A DNA stretch of 63,252 bases, taken from Amanita rubescens (lineage: Eukaryota > Basidiomycota > Agaricomycetes > Agaricales > Amanitaceae). The notes beneath the pieces were generated by a model that was not told the DNA's origin, ran no database searches, and was given only the letters and a program-made list of their open reading frames with translations. The stretch's first letter is position 1, and each line of letters begins with the position of its first letter. The DNA is taken from positions 1 to 63,252 of the forward strand of contig WION01000300.1 in assembly GCA_015039365.1 (NCBI GenBank), read 5' to 3'. The translations under genes and the position numbers were made by a program. Shown piece after piece: positions 23,501 through 35,649 of the stretch.

Positions 23501-24300
23501 GCTCCAGCTAAACAATTCACCCAATGTGCAAATTGCTCATTCCAGCTCAAGTCATAGAATTATCATGCAATAAACTGAAGATTGAGAAAAAGCTATCAAT
23601 GGGTTGAATGAGCAAGGCATATGAGGCCTTCTACCCTTGTTCAGAAATGCAGGATACATGACTCATCAACCACATGACCTCACCTGCTGGCAGGTCAGGC
23701 CATGTGGCTTTAATCAGGTAATCAATTATCACATCATCTTCACATAATGCATCCATTGCAGACATCTTGTAATTTGTCACCCACACTTCACCCAGGCTCC
23801 AGCTAAACAATCCACCCAATGTGCAAATTTCAATTCCAGCTGAATTCTAGAATTATCCTGAAGATTGAGCAACAGTTATCAATGGGTGAATGAGCAAGGC
23901 ATGTGAGGCCTTCTAACCTTGTTCAGAAATGCAGGATACATGACTCATCAATCACATGACCTCACCTGCTGGCTGGTCAGGCCATGTGGCTTTAATCAGG
24001 TAATCAATTATCACACTATCTACCTACCTTACATATGTAATGCATCCATGATATGGTCACATATAGACATCATGACTCAATGGTGATTTAAATCCCTGCT
24101 TTCAGCATAGTGCAACTTGGATGGATATAACAAATTTGATCAAAGTGGTGCAAACATATTGTTTTGTCACCTACACCTCACCCAGGCTCCAGCTAAACAA
24201 TCCACCTAATGTGCAAATTGCCTATTCCAGCTCACATCATAGAGTTATGTATGTATAAAGCAATAAACTGAAGATTGAGCAAAAGCTATCAGAATGGGTT
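20560..24300. repeat. Subtelomeric array of 200-400 bp units with an orientation switch
   Basis: The core phrase 'gccacatggcctgacctgc' occurs in forward orientation near 20682, 21073, 21451, 21727, 22008, 22292, 22488 and 22879. It occurs in reverse complement near 23290, 23686 and 23966. Units share further blocks (atgtctgcaccactttgatc, tttctgaacaaggttagaag, accatatggatgcattatg) in the same order but with variable deletions. The direction changes abruptly near 23259. Short frames across the array repeat the same residues and are artefacts of the repeat. Confidence 0.9.
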
Positions 24301-24662
24301 GGATGAGCAAAGCATAGGTAATGGCACAGATACAGGTAATCTGTACAGATTGCAGATAAGTACCCTTGACAGGACAGATACAGATACAGTGGTCAGGGGT
24401 ATCTATCTGTAATCTGTGACTATCTGTTAACTTTTCTCTCATGTTCAAAGCAGAGAGACCACCTGAAAACCATCTTCTGCTTTGCTAAGTATATCTATGG
24501 TGACCTAATTCCTCACTGCAGTTGCACACATGCATGCCCACTGCTGAAAAGGTCACAATCCACAACTGTTTGTCTTGGCACTGGTACTCAAGTAGTACAC
24601 AACTTCATGATTTGGCAATCACAATTTCATCAGAGTATTTGGAAAAGCTTTTCCTAGATGCA

Positions 24663-27446
24663 GACCATTCTGTGTGAGTGACATGTATTACTGTCACATG
24701 CATCCAAATAGGGAAAGTCTCCATGAAAGGGCTGCACATTGTTTCCTTTATAACTCCAAAACTAAACCACCAATTCCTTAGCTATGGTAGGGTTGATATA
24801 CCAAGCATATAAGCTCTGAATTGATATCTTTACTTTTAGGAAAAAATGGTTCTTCATTATACATATATAGGTATAAAATCTACATTAATCATTAGCAGCT
24901 CCCTGCTTACCTGTCATGGCTGCCATCTCTCAAAGGGTATACTTGAGTGTCAAATTGCAAGCTCTTATCCTGTTTGGCATGATCTACTGCATGAAATGCA
25001 CCCCTCCACAGGGAGCTACTAGTAATGACTTTTATGTGTTTCTATTTGCACATGCACTGCCACATATTATTTCCTTGGCCAAGGAAATAATGACACAAAC
25101 ATCATTTGTAGCTCTCTGTGCTCATGAAGGTGTGCATGCCATGTAGTACAGTAACAGCACAGACTTGAATAGTGGAATGTTCATTATGTTAGGTTGTAGA
25201 GTATACCAGGTGGAAACAGCAGCAAGCAAATGTACATTGCACCGGAGAAGTAATCATTGATCATTGCCACCATTTCATTTGTATGTACATGGAAAGGCCA
25301 TGCCAAAGAAGATCAAAGCTCACAATTTGATACTCAAGTAAACACCTCTTGTGAGATTATGGCCATGCTAGTAGTAGGTACCAGTGCAGTGAATGTGTGA
25401 CAAGTGAGCAACTGAAACCATAAGTAAAAGTTATGGTCACCTTCACTTGTGCATATAAAGATAATGCCAACCAGGACAATGTCACCCAATTTGAGTTGAG
25501 TTAAAACCATTCATGAGACAATCATGCTAAGTTGGCAACAAGTAGAAGATCAGAGCAGGACCCAGGTGTAAGACTTAGACAGGTTCAACGAAACAGACAC
25601 TGCAAATAGCACCAGCTTACAAAAAAGTGCACATTGCAGTTAGCTTCCTGTGTCCATAAAGGGGTACATGACATGCAGTAGCAGCACAGATAGTTTGAAA
25701 TTCTTTTGATTCATGCTATATAGCTGGCAGAGTAGCAGGTACAAACAAATAAGTATTGCCAAAAACAAAAGTTTCATCAAATTAGATGCATGGAAAGGTG
25801 ATGCAAAACAAGACATTGAAGGCAAATAGGTTGGCACTGAAGAAACACCCTTCTGTGAGAGGGCCACACCAAGTGGCAGACCAGAGTAAATGCAGGACAA
25901 AAGCAAAGAAATAGATAGATACTTTCCCATGGATGTGCTGGTTAAACTGGACCAAATGCCAAACAAGTCAATATGCTATGTTCTCAGTTGCCAATGTTAT
26001 GACAGATGCTGACCCATGTTTTAGAGCCCTGTCCTCCCAGCCCTCAACTCCACCCTGTCCTCCTAGCCTAGTTACTATACAGTTGTGCTTTCTTCAGACT
26101 CTACCCATCAACCAAACCCTCAGCCATAAAACCCAACCCAAGGACAGTCTGCCTGTTAAAGGACACAGTTGGCACAGACACCTTCAGCTGGGTCATGATA
26201 TCTACAAGTTCACAGAGCAGCATAAATGAAGCACTACACAGCTTCATAATTTGCACATGATAAATTCATCAGAGTATGTAGAAAAATAATTGCTATGCAG
26301 ATTGTACTGTGTGACACAATGTATCACTGTCACATGCCTCCAAATAAGGAAAGTCTCCATGAAAGCAGATATACATTATTTCCTTTATATCTCCAAAACT
26401 ACACCACCAATTCCTTAGCTATTTTAGGGCTGATATATTAAGCATATAAGCTGTTAACTGATATCTTTACTTCCAGGAAAAAAAGGTTCTTTATTATACA
26501 TATATAGGTATAAAATCCACATTAATCTATGATATGTTTATAGTACTAGTGTTATAAAAAGGTGTATAATTTAATAGTAGTAGTTTTCATACAGTTAATT
26601 GCTACTATCATCCTGGCATCCGATGTAGGGTATACCTGGGACGGGTGTACAACCCACACCTGTGGGAATAATACCCGGGCAAAACCCGCACCTGTAATGA
26701 GGGTGCGGGTAAAATGAGGGTGCAGGTGCAGGTGCGGGGCCAGACACCCCGGGGTTTACCTGTGCCATTGCCTAGTAGAAGGTGTACTGCCACAGGTGTC
26801 AGCAAATGGATAGTGGTAATGCATTTCCAAATGGAGCCAATTAATTGAAAGCAGACATGATGCACTAGCTTCCTGTGTCAATGGACGTCTTGGGCCCTGG
26901 CATGTGGTAACAGCAGCTTTGCAGGAAATCATGCAAGGTATCAGAGCAGAGCCTGTTTACCCACTCACATGCACATAATGAAGAATTGCAGCTGCAGGTT
27001 GTAATGTGTGATATGTAACTGTCACATCCTCCAAATATGGAAAGTCACCATGAGAGGGCTGTACTTTGTTTCCCTCATATTACAAGAACTACTCCACCAA
27101 TTACTTAGCTATTCTAGAGTTGATATCCAATGCACATAAGCTTTCATTTGATGTATTTACTCTCAAAAAAAAAAGGTTCTTTGTTATACATATATAAGTA
27201 TAAAATTCATATTAATTGCAGCTGCAGGTTGTAATGTGTGATATGTAACTGTCACATCCTCCAAATATGGAAATTCACCATGAGAGGGCTGTACTTTGTT
27301 TCCCTCATATTACAAGAACTAATCCACCAATTACTTAGCTTTTCTAGAGTTGATATCCAATGCATATAAGCTTTCATTTGATGTACTTACTCTCAGGAAA
27401 AAATGGTTCTTTGTTATACATATATAAGTATAAAATTCATATTAAT
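24663..27446. repeat. Four copies of a ~220-bp A+T-rich repeat
   Basis: Copies at about 24663-24892, 26298-26529, 26994-27217 and 27218-27446 share 'tcactgtcacat', 'ccaccaatt(c/a)cttagct', 'agcatataagct' and the tail 'ggttctttattatacatata'. The last two are direct tandem copies. The sequence between the first two copies (24893-26297) and between the second and third (26530-26993) contains no supported gene. A GC-rich patch at 26620-26770 has a hairpin with arms ACCCGCACC and GGTGCGGGT. Confidence 0.82.
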
Positions 27447-27526
27447 ATATCACTGCCTGGATATCATCTGTGTGTTTCACCCTGCCACAAATTGTTCATA
27501 ACTAGTGTATGACTAGACAAAGTACA

Positions 27527-27905
27527 TACCATCAATGTGAGTCACCTGCCTATTGAGTAATGTGACAAAATCTTGATGACCAGAGTACATAAAGTCAGGA
27601 GTAATGTCAGTCTTCAGCTTCTGAGCATAGCCTTTTTGCTTGTATTGATCCAAGGCCTCTGTGACTGATGGCAGAAATGGTTTATTGATCCAAAAGGATA
27701 GCTTGGCAATGATAATAATTGCTCAAAGGTTTGTTTAAGCATAAATTCAGTAAATGAAAAGGAATAATTTACAAACTAAGACCTGGCAATCAGTAGGCTT
27801 GTTGCAATGGCATCAGTTGAGTACTACCCAAAAAGAAAAAAGAAAAAGACCTTGAGTGCAAAGTTCTTTTGCTTGTCTCCAAACATGCAGAAAAGTTCAT
27901 GCTAG
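27527..27905 (-). pseudogene. Remains of an unidentified multi-exon gene
   Basis: On the minus strand a coding-like stretch of about 60 codons (about 27715-27527) reads LSFWINKPFLPSV then KLKTDITPDFMYSGHQDF and stops at a GT donor. Further upstream about 27905-27785 reads HELFCMFGDKQKNFALK and YSTDAIATSLLIAR. The gap between these last two is only 27 bp, and the next join does not keep frame, so the gene is probably broken. The downstream end runs into the ~220-bp repeats. I do not recognise the family. Confidence 0.4.
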
Positions 27906-28124
27906 TTATGTATCAGATAGAGAATACAGAATGATCACATGAGGTGGGAGTGGGTAAGCTGAAATGAAATCTTACAATCTATGACAATAATAATGTAAAA
28001 GGAAGACATGGAAAAGATATGGCAACATGCTCACTTTCTGATATGTATAAATAGAATTTAATGAGATATCAAACATTCATGCTGAGAATGCAGGTTGTCA
28101 AAAACATTGTGAAGAACTCACAAA

Positions 28125-31100
28125 CTGTTGGTCAAAGGAAAAGGATGTGATGAGACTGCCTTTCACAAAATGTGCAATGTCACTCACATGCTGTTGGGCA
28201 TAGGAAAAGATGTGATGAGACTGCCTTTCACAAAAAAAATGTGCAATGTCACTCACAAGCTATTGGTCATAGGAAAAGATGTGATGAGTCGGACTGCCTT
28301 TCACAAAATGTGCAATGTCACTCACTCCCTGTTGGTCATAAGAAAAGATGTGATGAGACTGCCTTTCACAAAATGTGCAATGTCACTCACAAGCTGTTGG
28401 TCACAGGAAAAGATGTGATGAGACTGCCTTTCACAAAATGTGCAATGTCACTCACTCGCTGTTGGTCATAAGAAAAGATGTGATGAGACTGTCTTTCACA
28501 CAATGTGCAATGTCACTCACAAGCTATTGGTCATAGGAAAAGATGTGATGAGACTGACTTTCACAACATGTGCAATGTCACTCACTTCCTGTTGGTCATA
28601 GGAAAGGATGTGCCTTTCACAAAATGTGCAATGTCACTCACATACTGTTGGTCATAGGAAAAGATGTGATGAGACTGCCTTTCACAAAATATGCAATGTC
28701 ACTCACTCCCTGTTGGTCATAAGAAAAGATGTGATGAGACTGCCTTTCACAAAATGTGCAATGCCACTCACATACTGTTTGTCAGAGGAAAAGATGTGAT
28801 GAGACTGCCTTTCACAAAATGTGCAATGTTGCTCACTCCCTGTTGGTCGTAGGGAAAGATGTGATGAGACTGCCTTTCACAAAATGTGCAATGTCACTCA
28901 CAAGCTGTTGGTCACAGGAAAAGATGTGATGAGACTGCCTTTCACAAAATGTGCAATGTCACTCACTCCCTGTTGGTCATAGGAAAAGTGTGATGAGACT
29001 GCCTTTCACATAATGTGCAATGTCACTCACTTCCTGTTGGTCATAGGAAAAGATGTGATGAGAATGCCTTTCACAAAATGTGCAATGTTACTCACTCCCT
29101 GTTGGTCATAGGAAAAGATGTGATGAGACTGCCTTTCACAAAATGTGCAATATCACTCACTCGCTGTTGGTCATAAGAAAAGATGTGATGAGATTGCCTT
29201 GCACAAAAAGTGTAATGTCACTAACTCGCTGTTGGTCATAGGAAAAGATGTGATGAGACTGCCTTTCACACAATGTGTAATGTAACTCACATACTGTTGG
29301 TCATAGTAAAAGATGTGATGGGACTGCCTTTCACAAAATGTGTAATGTCACTCACTCCCTGTTGGTCATAGGAAAAGATGTGATGAGACTGCCTTCCACA
29401 AAATGTGCAATTTCACTCACTCCCTGTTGGTCATAGGAAAAGGTGTGATGAGAAAGCCTTTCACAAAATGGGCAATGTCACTCACATACTATTGGTCATA
29501 GGAAAAGATGTGATCAGACTGCCTTTCATAAAATGTGCAATGTCACTCACTCCCTGTTGGTCATAGGAACAGATGTGATCAGACTGCCTTTCACAAAATG
29601 GGCAATGTCACTGACTTCCTGTTGGTTATAGGAAAAGATGTGATCAGACTGCCTTTCACAAAATGTGCAATGTCACTCACTTCCTGTTGGCCATAGGAAA
29701 AGATGTGATCAGACTGCCTCTCAAAAAATGGGCAATGTCACTCACTCGCTGTTGGTCATAGGAAAAGATGCAATGAGACTGCCCTTCACAAAATATGCAA
29801 TGTCACTCACTCGCTGTTGGTCATAGGAAAAGATGAGACTGTCTTTCACAAAATGTGCAATGTCACTCACTCGCTGTTGGTCATGGGAAAAGATGTGATG
29901 AGACTGCCTTTCACAAAATCATTGCAATGTCACTCACAAGCTGTTGATCATAGGAAAAGATGTGATGAGACTGTCTTTCACAAAATGTGCAATGTCACTC
30001 ACTCGCTGTTGGTCATAGGAAAAGATGTGATAAGACTGGCTTTCACACAATGTGCAATGTCACTCACTTGCTGTTGGTCACAGGAAAAGATGTGATGAGA
30101 CTGCCTTTCAAAAAATGTGCAATGTCACTCACTTGCTGTTGGTCATAGGAAAAGATGTGATGAGACTGCCTTTCACAAAATGTGCAATGTCACTCACTTG
30201 CTGTTGGTCATAGGAAAAGATGTGATGAGGCTGCCTTTCACAAAATGTGCAATGTCACTCACTCCCTGTTGGTCATAGGAAAAGATATGATGAGACTGCC
30301 TTTCACAAAATGTGTAATGTCACTCACAAGCTGTTGGTCACAGGAAAAGATGTGATGAGACTGCCTTTCACAAAATGTGCAATGTCACTGACTTCCTGTT
30401 GGTCATAGGAAAAGATGTGATTTCATAAAATGTGCAATATCACTCACTCGCTGTTGGTCATAAGAAAAGATGTGATGAGACTGCCCTTCACAAAATGTGC
30501 AATGTCACTCACTTGCTGTTGGTCATAAGAAAAGATGTGATGAGACTGCCCTTCACAAAATATGCAATGTCACTCACCCGCTGTTGGTCATAGGAAAAGA
30601 TGATGAGACTGCCTTGCACAAAATGTGCAATGTCACTCACTCGCTGTTGGTCATAGGAAAAGATGTGATGAGACTGACTTTCACAAAATGTAAAATGTCA
30701 CTCACAAGCTGTTGGTCATAGGAAAAGATGTGATGAGACTGACTTTCACACAATGTGCAATGTCACTCACTCGCTGTTGGTCATATGAAAAGATGTGATG
30801 AGACTGCCTTTCACAAAATGTGCAATGTCACTCACAAGCTGTTGGTCACAGGTAAAGATGTGATATGACTGCCTTTCACAAAATGTGCAATGTCACTCAC
30901 TCGCTGTTGGTCATAGGAAAAGATGTGATGAGACTGCCTTTCACAAAATGTGCAATGTCACTCACTTCCTGTTGGCCATAGGAAAAGGTGTGATGAGACT
31001 GCCTTTCACAAAATGTGCAATGTCACCCACTTCCTGTTGGTCATAGGAAAAAATGTGATGAGACTGCCTTTCACAAAATGTGCAATGTCACTCACAAGCT

Positions 31101-31305
31101 TTTGGTCACAGGAAAAGATGTGATGAGACTGCCTTTCACAAAATGTGCAATGTCACTCACTTGCTGTTGGTCATAGGAAAAGATGTGATGAGATCCCTAA
31201 TTTCACAAAATGTGCAATGTCACTCACATGCTGTTGGTCATAGGAAAAGATGTGATGAGACTGCCTTTCACAAAATGTGCAATGTCCAAGTCACTCACAT
31301 ACTGT
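28125..31305. repeat. 65-bp minisatellite, about 48 copies
   Basis: The unit contains 'gatgtgatgagactgcc', 'tttcacaaaatgtgcaatgt', 'cactcac' and '(t/a)(c/a)gctgttggtcatagg'. Adjacent markers near 28411 and 28476 are exactly 65 bp apart. Because 65 is not a multiple of three, open frames through the array cycle through the same three peptides and do not represent a gene. Most copies differ at a few sites (cgct/ccct/aagct before gttgg). Confidence 0.95.
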
Positions 31306-32400
31306 TAGACATGGGTACAATTTTGGTAAGGTTATCTTTTGAACTGCTAAATCAGCTTGAAATGCTACTAACCTTCTATGTTTATAGGAAAAGATATGAT
31401 TTCACTGCTTTTCACAAAACTTGCAATATCACTCACAATCTGTAGAATAAAATAATGTGTCCAAATTGTCCTGTAGCAAAATGGCCAGCATCACTCACTT
31501 CCTTTTAGAATGAATTAGTATCATGAGGAGTTTAGAAAAAAGAAAACAATGCCACTGACTCTCTTTTGCCATAGTATTCCATGTGATGATTCACATGTCA
31601 CAGAAGGATCACATACATCCTGTTTATTTTGCAATAGCTTGTGAAGTGACTTTGAAAATGAGAAATGGTTTTACTGTCTGTTGTTTTGGGACATCATATA
31701 ATATTTATTTGAAGCAGACAGAAAGGAAATGTTACTTACTTCCTGTTATTAATCCGATGAATTTTGTTGAGACTCTCTTTCAGATAATAATGTTACCAAC
31801 TTTCTGTTGCTCATGAGTAGTATGTCTGATAAGCTTTACAAACATCAATGTTGCTTACTTTCTTTAAGCAGGTTAGATGTGGTGTGAAGCAATGTTGTAT
31901 TACTCACTCCCTGTCCATGAGAGACTGGATTGGCAAGTCTGCTTACAATGAAAGATCAACTCACTCGCTATTGGCCATATAATGCACCATGGGATCATTT
32001 ACCAAAAATCAAAATTGAGTCATGTCACTCACTTCCTGTAAATTGTGGGACAAGACTGCTGATCACAAAAGGAAGTTACTCACAAACTGTTGTCATGAGA
32101 CAATACACCAGATCTATGCTATGTAGTTCAATGACACTTACCCACTGATATCAATATCATCAGATCCTGCCACCAACCTTGAATATGGTAACAGTGACTA
32201 ACCTGTGTTTCACTCAGTTGTTCATTGGCCACCTGAAGCATGACTAATCTTGTTTTCATGTGAAGGCACTGGAGTGTTACTTACCACCTGATGAACATTT
32301 GCAAGTATTTATCATTCCATATGAAGGTCACTTACCCCCCTGTCCACCTATTTCCATTTAAATTTTCCTATGCTGATGTCACTTTGACAAAATGCATACC
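31306..32400. repeat. Decayed edge of the 65-bp array
   Basis: Scattered fragments of the same unit ('cactcacttcct', 'actcactcgctattggccat', 'acttaccccctg') persist at irregular spacing with many substitutions, fading out before the GTPase gene. No gene is supported here. Confidence 0.6.
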
Positions 32401-32518
32401 CAAAAATGTGGAAATTTGGAAAAAACTATGATAATGACCTCATCCCATGTCCAATCATTATATTTCAGAACTTGTCTGAACAATGTCAATGTTAGTGACA
32501 AATATGTGAATGTGACCC

Positions 32519-33639
32519 TCACTGAAGTGCAGATTTAACACAAAGGTCAAGATTATTCATCTGTGTTGAAACAAACAGCTGATGTATGCTGTCATCATCT
32601 ATTGCATCAGCAGTTTGCTGAGTTAATTCAGCACAATTCTTCTCTGGCAAATCCATGTCTATGAAACAACATTACTCCCATTTTTCAGGAAGAAATCCTC
32701 ATCATTCTCACCTTCCAATCGTACATATGCCTTGGGAGGACATTTGGCATCTGAAACTTTAGGTAGATATACTTTGTGAAAAGTGATTTCAGCAATTTCC
32801 CTGGCTTTCTCCCACTTATCCTCATCCTTTGCATCAGTCAAGTTGACATATTCACTGGCTATTTGACCATCAAATTTAGTGAATATGACCACCAAAGGGA
32901 CTGTAAAGGAAATATTTACTAGTCAGTACCAGTAGATTTTGTGGCAAGTTGGCCAATGGAAAGGAGGTAACATAACAAATCTCTCCAAAACCAACAAGTT
33001 ACAAGAATTCATTAGGACTTACCTCTGCCTGTCCCTTTATTGAAGAATTCAAGTTCTGCAGGTTGAATGGGACGAGAGCTGTCCATGGGTATACAGTACC
33101 TCAAGAAAGTTAGGTCAGACAGTACTTAAAGGGATAAGGCAAGATACCAAATTGCATGTAGCTGATTCTTCAGCTCAGTTTCTGCAGACTTCTTTTCAAT
33201 GAACTTCCAGGCAATCTCCAACTCCTCAGTTGAACCAGATTCAAATCCTCGAGAGTCATGGAAGATAAAATTACTTCCTGGATATGTAATTTGATGCTCA
33301 ATATCATGCAGGCCTCTCTGATATTGTTGCATGGGAATGGGTAACATCCATACATCATTATTTGACTCACATCAAGTGATGGCATCAAATGAATCACAGA
33401 CTGTTCAAGCTGACGACCTGCAAGAAACTTAACAGTCAAAGGAAGCACAAGACTCAAACCAACTCACCATCTTTGTTATATATGATGGGCTTTGTTGCCC
33501 TTGTCACACCACAAACCTTTTCAAGGATAGTTGTCTTGCCTGCATTAGCCCTCCCAATGACAAGGATGCGAAAGTGTGGGCATAGATAGCGTTCCCTGAG
33601 ACTTTGAACATGTGTCTGTCTCTCATCTGCATCTGACAT
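32519..33639 (-). CDS. AIG1-like P-loop GTPase domain protein
   Basis: Six exons join with canonical sites from the ATG at 33639 to a stop at 32519-32521, about 255 residues. It carries the G1/Walker A loop GRANAGKTT, a DxxG box in FHDSRGFE, and the G4 box TKFD in VVIFTKFDG. Between them is a conserved stretch split by an intron, reading LHAIWYCIPMDSSRP after joining. The last exon, reached through an intron of about 55 bp that removes an in-frame stop, reads MDLPEKNCAELTQQTADA and LFVSTQMNNLDLCVK. This is a gene family I know as strongly expanded in mushroom-forming fungi; its cellular role is not established. An earlier start exon is possible. It sits at the inner edge of the repeat-rich zone. 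Confidence 0.85.
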
Positions 33640-33830
33640 GTTCAGTCAAGGATTAGCAATGCCGAGTCACATAAATTAGCCTACTCAAAGAATGTGCACC
33701 AGTTGTAGCTGCCATGACTGATGTTGTGCTAGGATCAAGATCAGATCAGTGTTTCATTGAGGGTGGTGAAATGGGAATCCTTACCAGAGATAATGGAAAA
33801 AGCAGCAGTGTTGGCTGGGCGTGTGAACTT

Positions 33831-34323
33831 TCAAAAGAGCTGTGTGCTGGACTCGGACTTGATGGCAGCTGAGGCGAGGGACGATGTGTCTGGACTCAGG
33901 ATTAAGAGATTAGCGAGCAACAGTGAGTTCAATAATGTGGCTTGACCTACTAGTGAAGTGTAGATGGTGTGTAGGGCAGCGGGCGACTCGGCGTGAGTCG
34001 AAATCAAAGAGATAATGGCGCGTCGGATAAGCGCCAGCTGGTTAGAAACAATGTGTTTGGTCAAGACTTGAGAGTGCAGCGATGCGAGAGTACTGTGTGG
34101 CACGGGTACGGGCGAAATCAAACGGTGCGTTTGGGTAGAGAGACGGTGCAGGTCTGTAAGTTCACGAGGCTGCACTGACCCCATACATATATGGATAACT
34201 TCCCCATTCAGCGCTGGCATTGAACGTGCCAGGTACTCATCTTCCTTCTACTATTCTAGCTTTTTTAAAGTGACGCAACGGGCGCTCGCTTACGAAGGTG
34301 CTCTGTCCGTTCCCAACCGCCAT
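33831..34323 (-). CDS. Small hypothetical protein, two exons
   Basis: A short first exon (34323-34294, MAVGNGQSTF) joins to an exon from 34169 to 33831, giving about 123 residues. The second exon is rich in L, S, A, I and H and includes SNQLALIRRAIISLI and SLVGQATLLNSLLLANLLIL. The latter is probably amphipathic helix, not a true membrane span. No family is recognised. Frame and splice phase are consistent. It lies just upstream of the GTPase gene on the same strand and may be a truncated remnant of a longer gene. Confidence 0.45.
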
Positions 34324-35640
34324 CTTCTATTACATCCTACCAAGCAAAGAATGGTTATGCAGGCTGTTTAGGCTACAGTGCAAGGGCGGAAAACGCCGGA
34401 GATGGACAGAAGGCTCAAGCACTTAGTACGAAGGTACGTTCAACATCCCTTTCTTTATATACCTTGATTGACCCCCATCCGTGGCAGGCCTCCGAGCTAG
34501 ACCCTTCATTCAGGCTTCCAACACCCTTGATCCATGCTCAGCACCCATCCACCACCCACCTTCCTCGGTTCCCAATCTTCTTCTTCCCAAGGAAAAACCG
34601 CCGCCGCTGTCCTTCCTCTCATCGTCGTCATCGGCGCCATCGTGATCTGGGACAAGGTCGAACGACGCCAAGGCGAAGAAAACGGAAGCGCGTGTCTCCT
34701 TTGCCACCGACCTCGCCCTTCCACAGCCTCCACAGCCAGCACTTCCTCCACCTCTCACGTATTCCATTCTGCTTATGTGCTACCTGTCCCTTCTCTTCCT
34801 GCCGTGTACAGTCACAAAGAAAATCAGACGTCGGCCTTCGTCCACGGCAAATCGCTGGTTCTCTCACCCTTAGTTCAGAAGATATTCGCGTCAAGATACA
34901 GAGTGGTTAAGACAAACGACGACGTTCTCCCCACTCTAGCTGTAAGTCATTCACTCCTTCTCTTACAACGGATGACATCTAATCCACTACCTCAGTGATG
35001 CGCACCGGATCATGTGCCTCAACCAACAACCCTTTCAACCCGGCCTACCGATCTTCTTCCATGGTCGAAATCGAGGAATAACATGCTGATGGCCACCTCC
35101 ATCAATCCTCCCGGCCCCATTACGTGTCTTCACGCCGTCGCCTCAGGTCAGAAGAGCTGCCCGATTCACGAAGTGCAAATCTCGACGGTTAGTTCGGTTC
35201 ATATCCTCGCCCTTATCTGACTACCGAGCGTAACAGTGACAATAACCGCGTATTCATCACCACCCGCTATCCTTTAATCCCACCACGGTCGACTCTATAC
35301 AAGAACTCAAAGGTGCACCCACAAATCCTTATTACGCCTTCTCACTCAATCTAATATCTCCGACAGTTCGTAACACTTAGATTTGGACATGCAATCATAG
35401 CACGATGGGAATGTTATTGCTCTCTTTGCTACGCTTGGTGAATGTGATGGTATAAACTTTATAACAAGTACAATGATGTTTTCTTACTTAATTCGAAAAA
35501 TTAACATAAGTTACACTAATAACAATACTTGTCCGATACGTTCTGCCGTAACCCGTATCCACTCCCTTCCCCATTGCCCACCCCTTGACCTCTCCAAAAT
35601 CCTGCCCGCACTTTGAACGCCGCGGTCTTGGGTCAATGAA
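34324..35640. other. Region with only weak coding signal
   Basis: A plus-strand frame from 34534 to 34998 begins with MLSTHPPPT and includes a possible membrane helix (AAVLPLIVVIGAIVIWD). A short coding-like stretch, HRIMCLNQQPFQPGLPIFF, follows near 35000 in another frame. I could not join them in phase. Opposite-strand frames are equally long and look like G+C composition artefacts. No family is recognised; a decayed gene is possible. Confidence 0.3.
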
Positions 35641-35649
35641 TCACCGACA

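Noticed and set aside
21890..23819. Repeated frames such as MFRNARYMTHQSHDLTCWQV
   Set aside because: They are translations of the same array unit in several copies and both orientations. The dyad core explains them.
28125..31445. Open frames of 60-120 codons in the 65-bp array
   Set aside because: All are the same peptides in rotating frames caused by a unit length not divisible by three, with no start context or splice sites of a gene.
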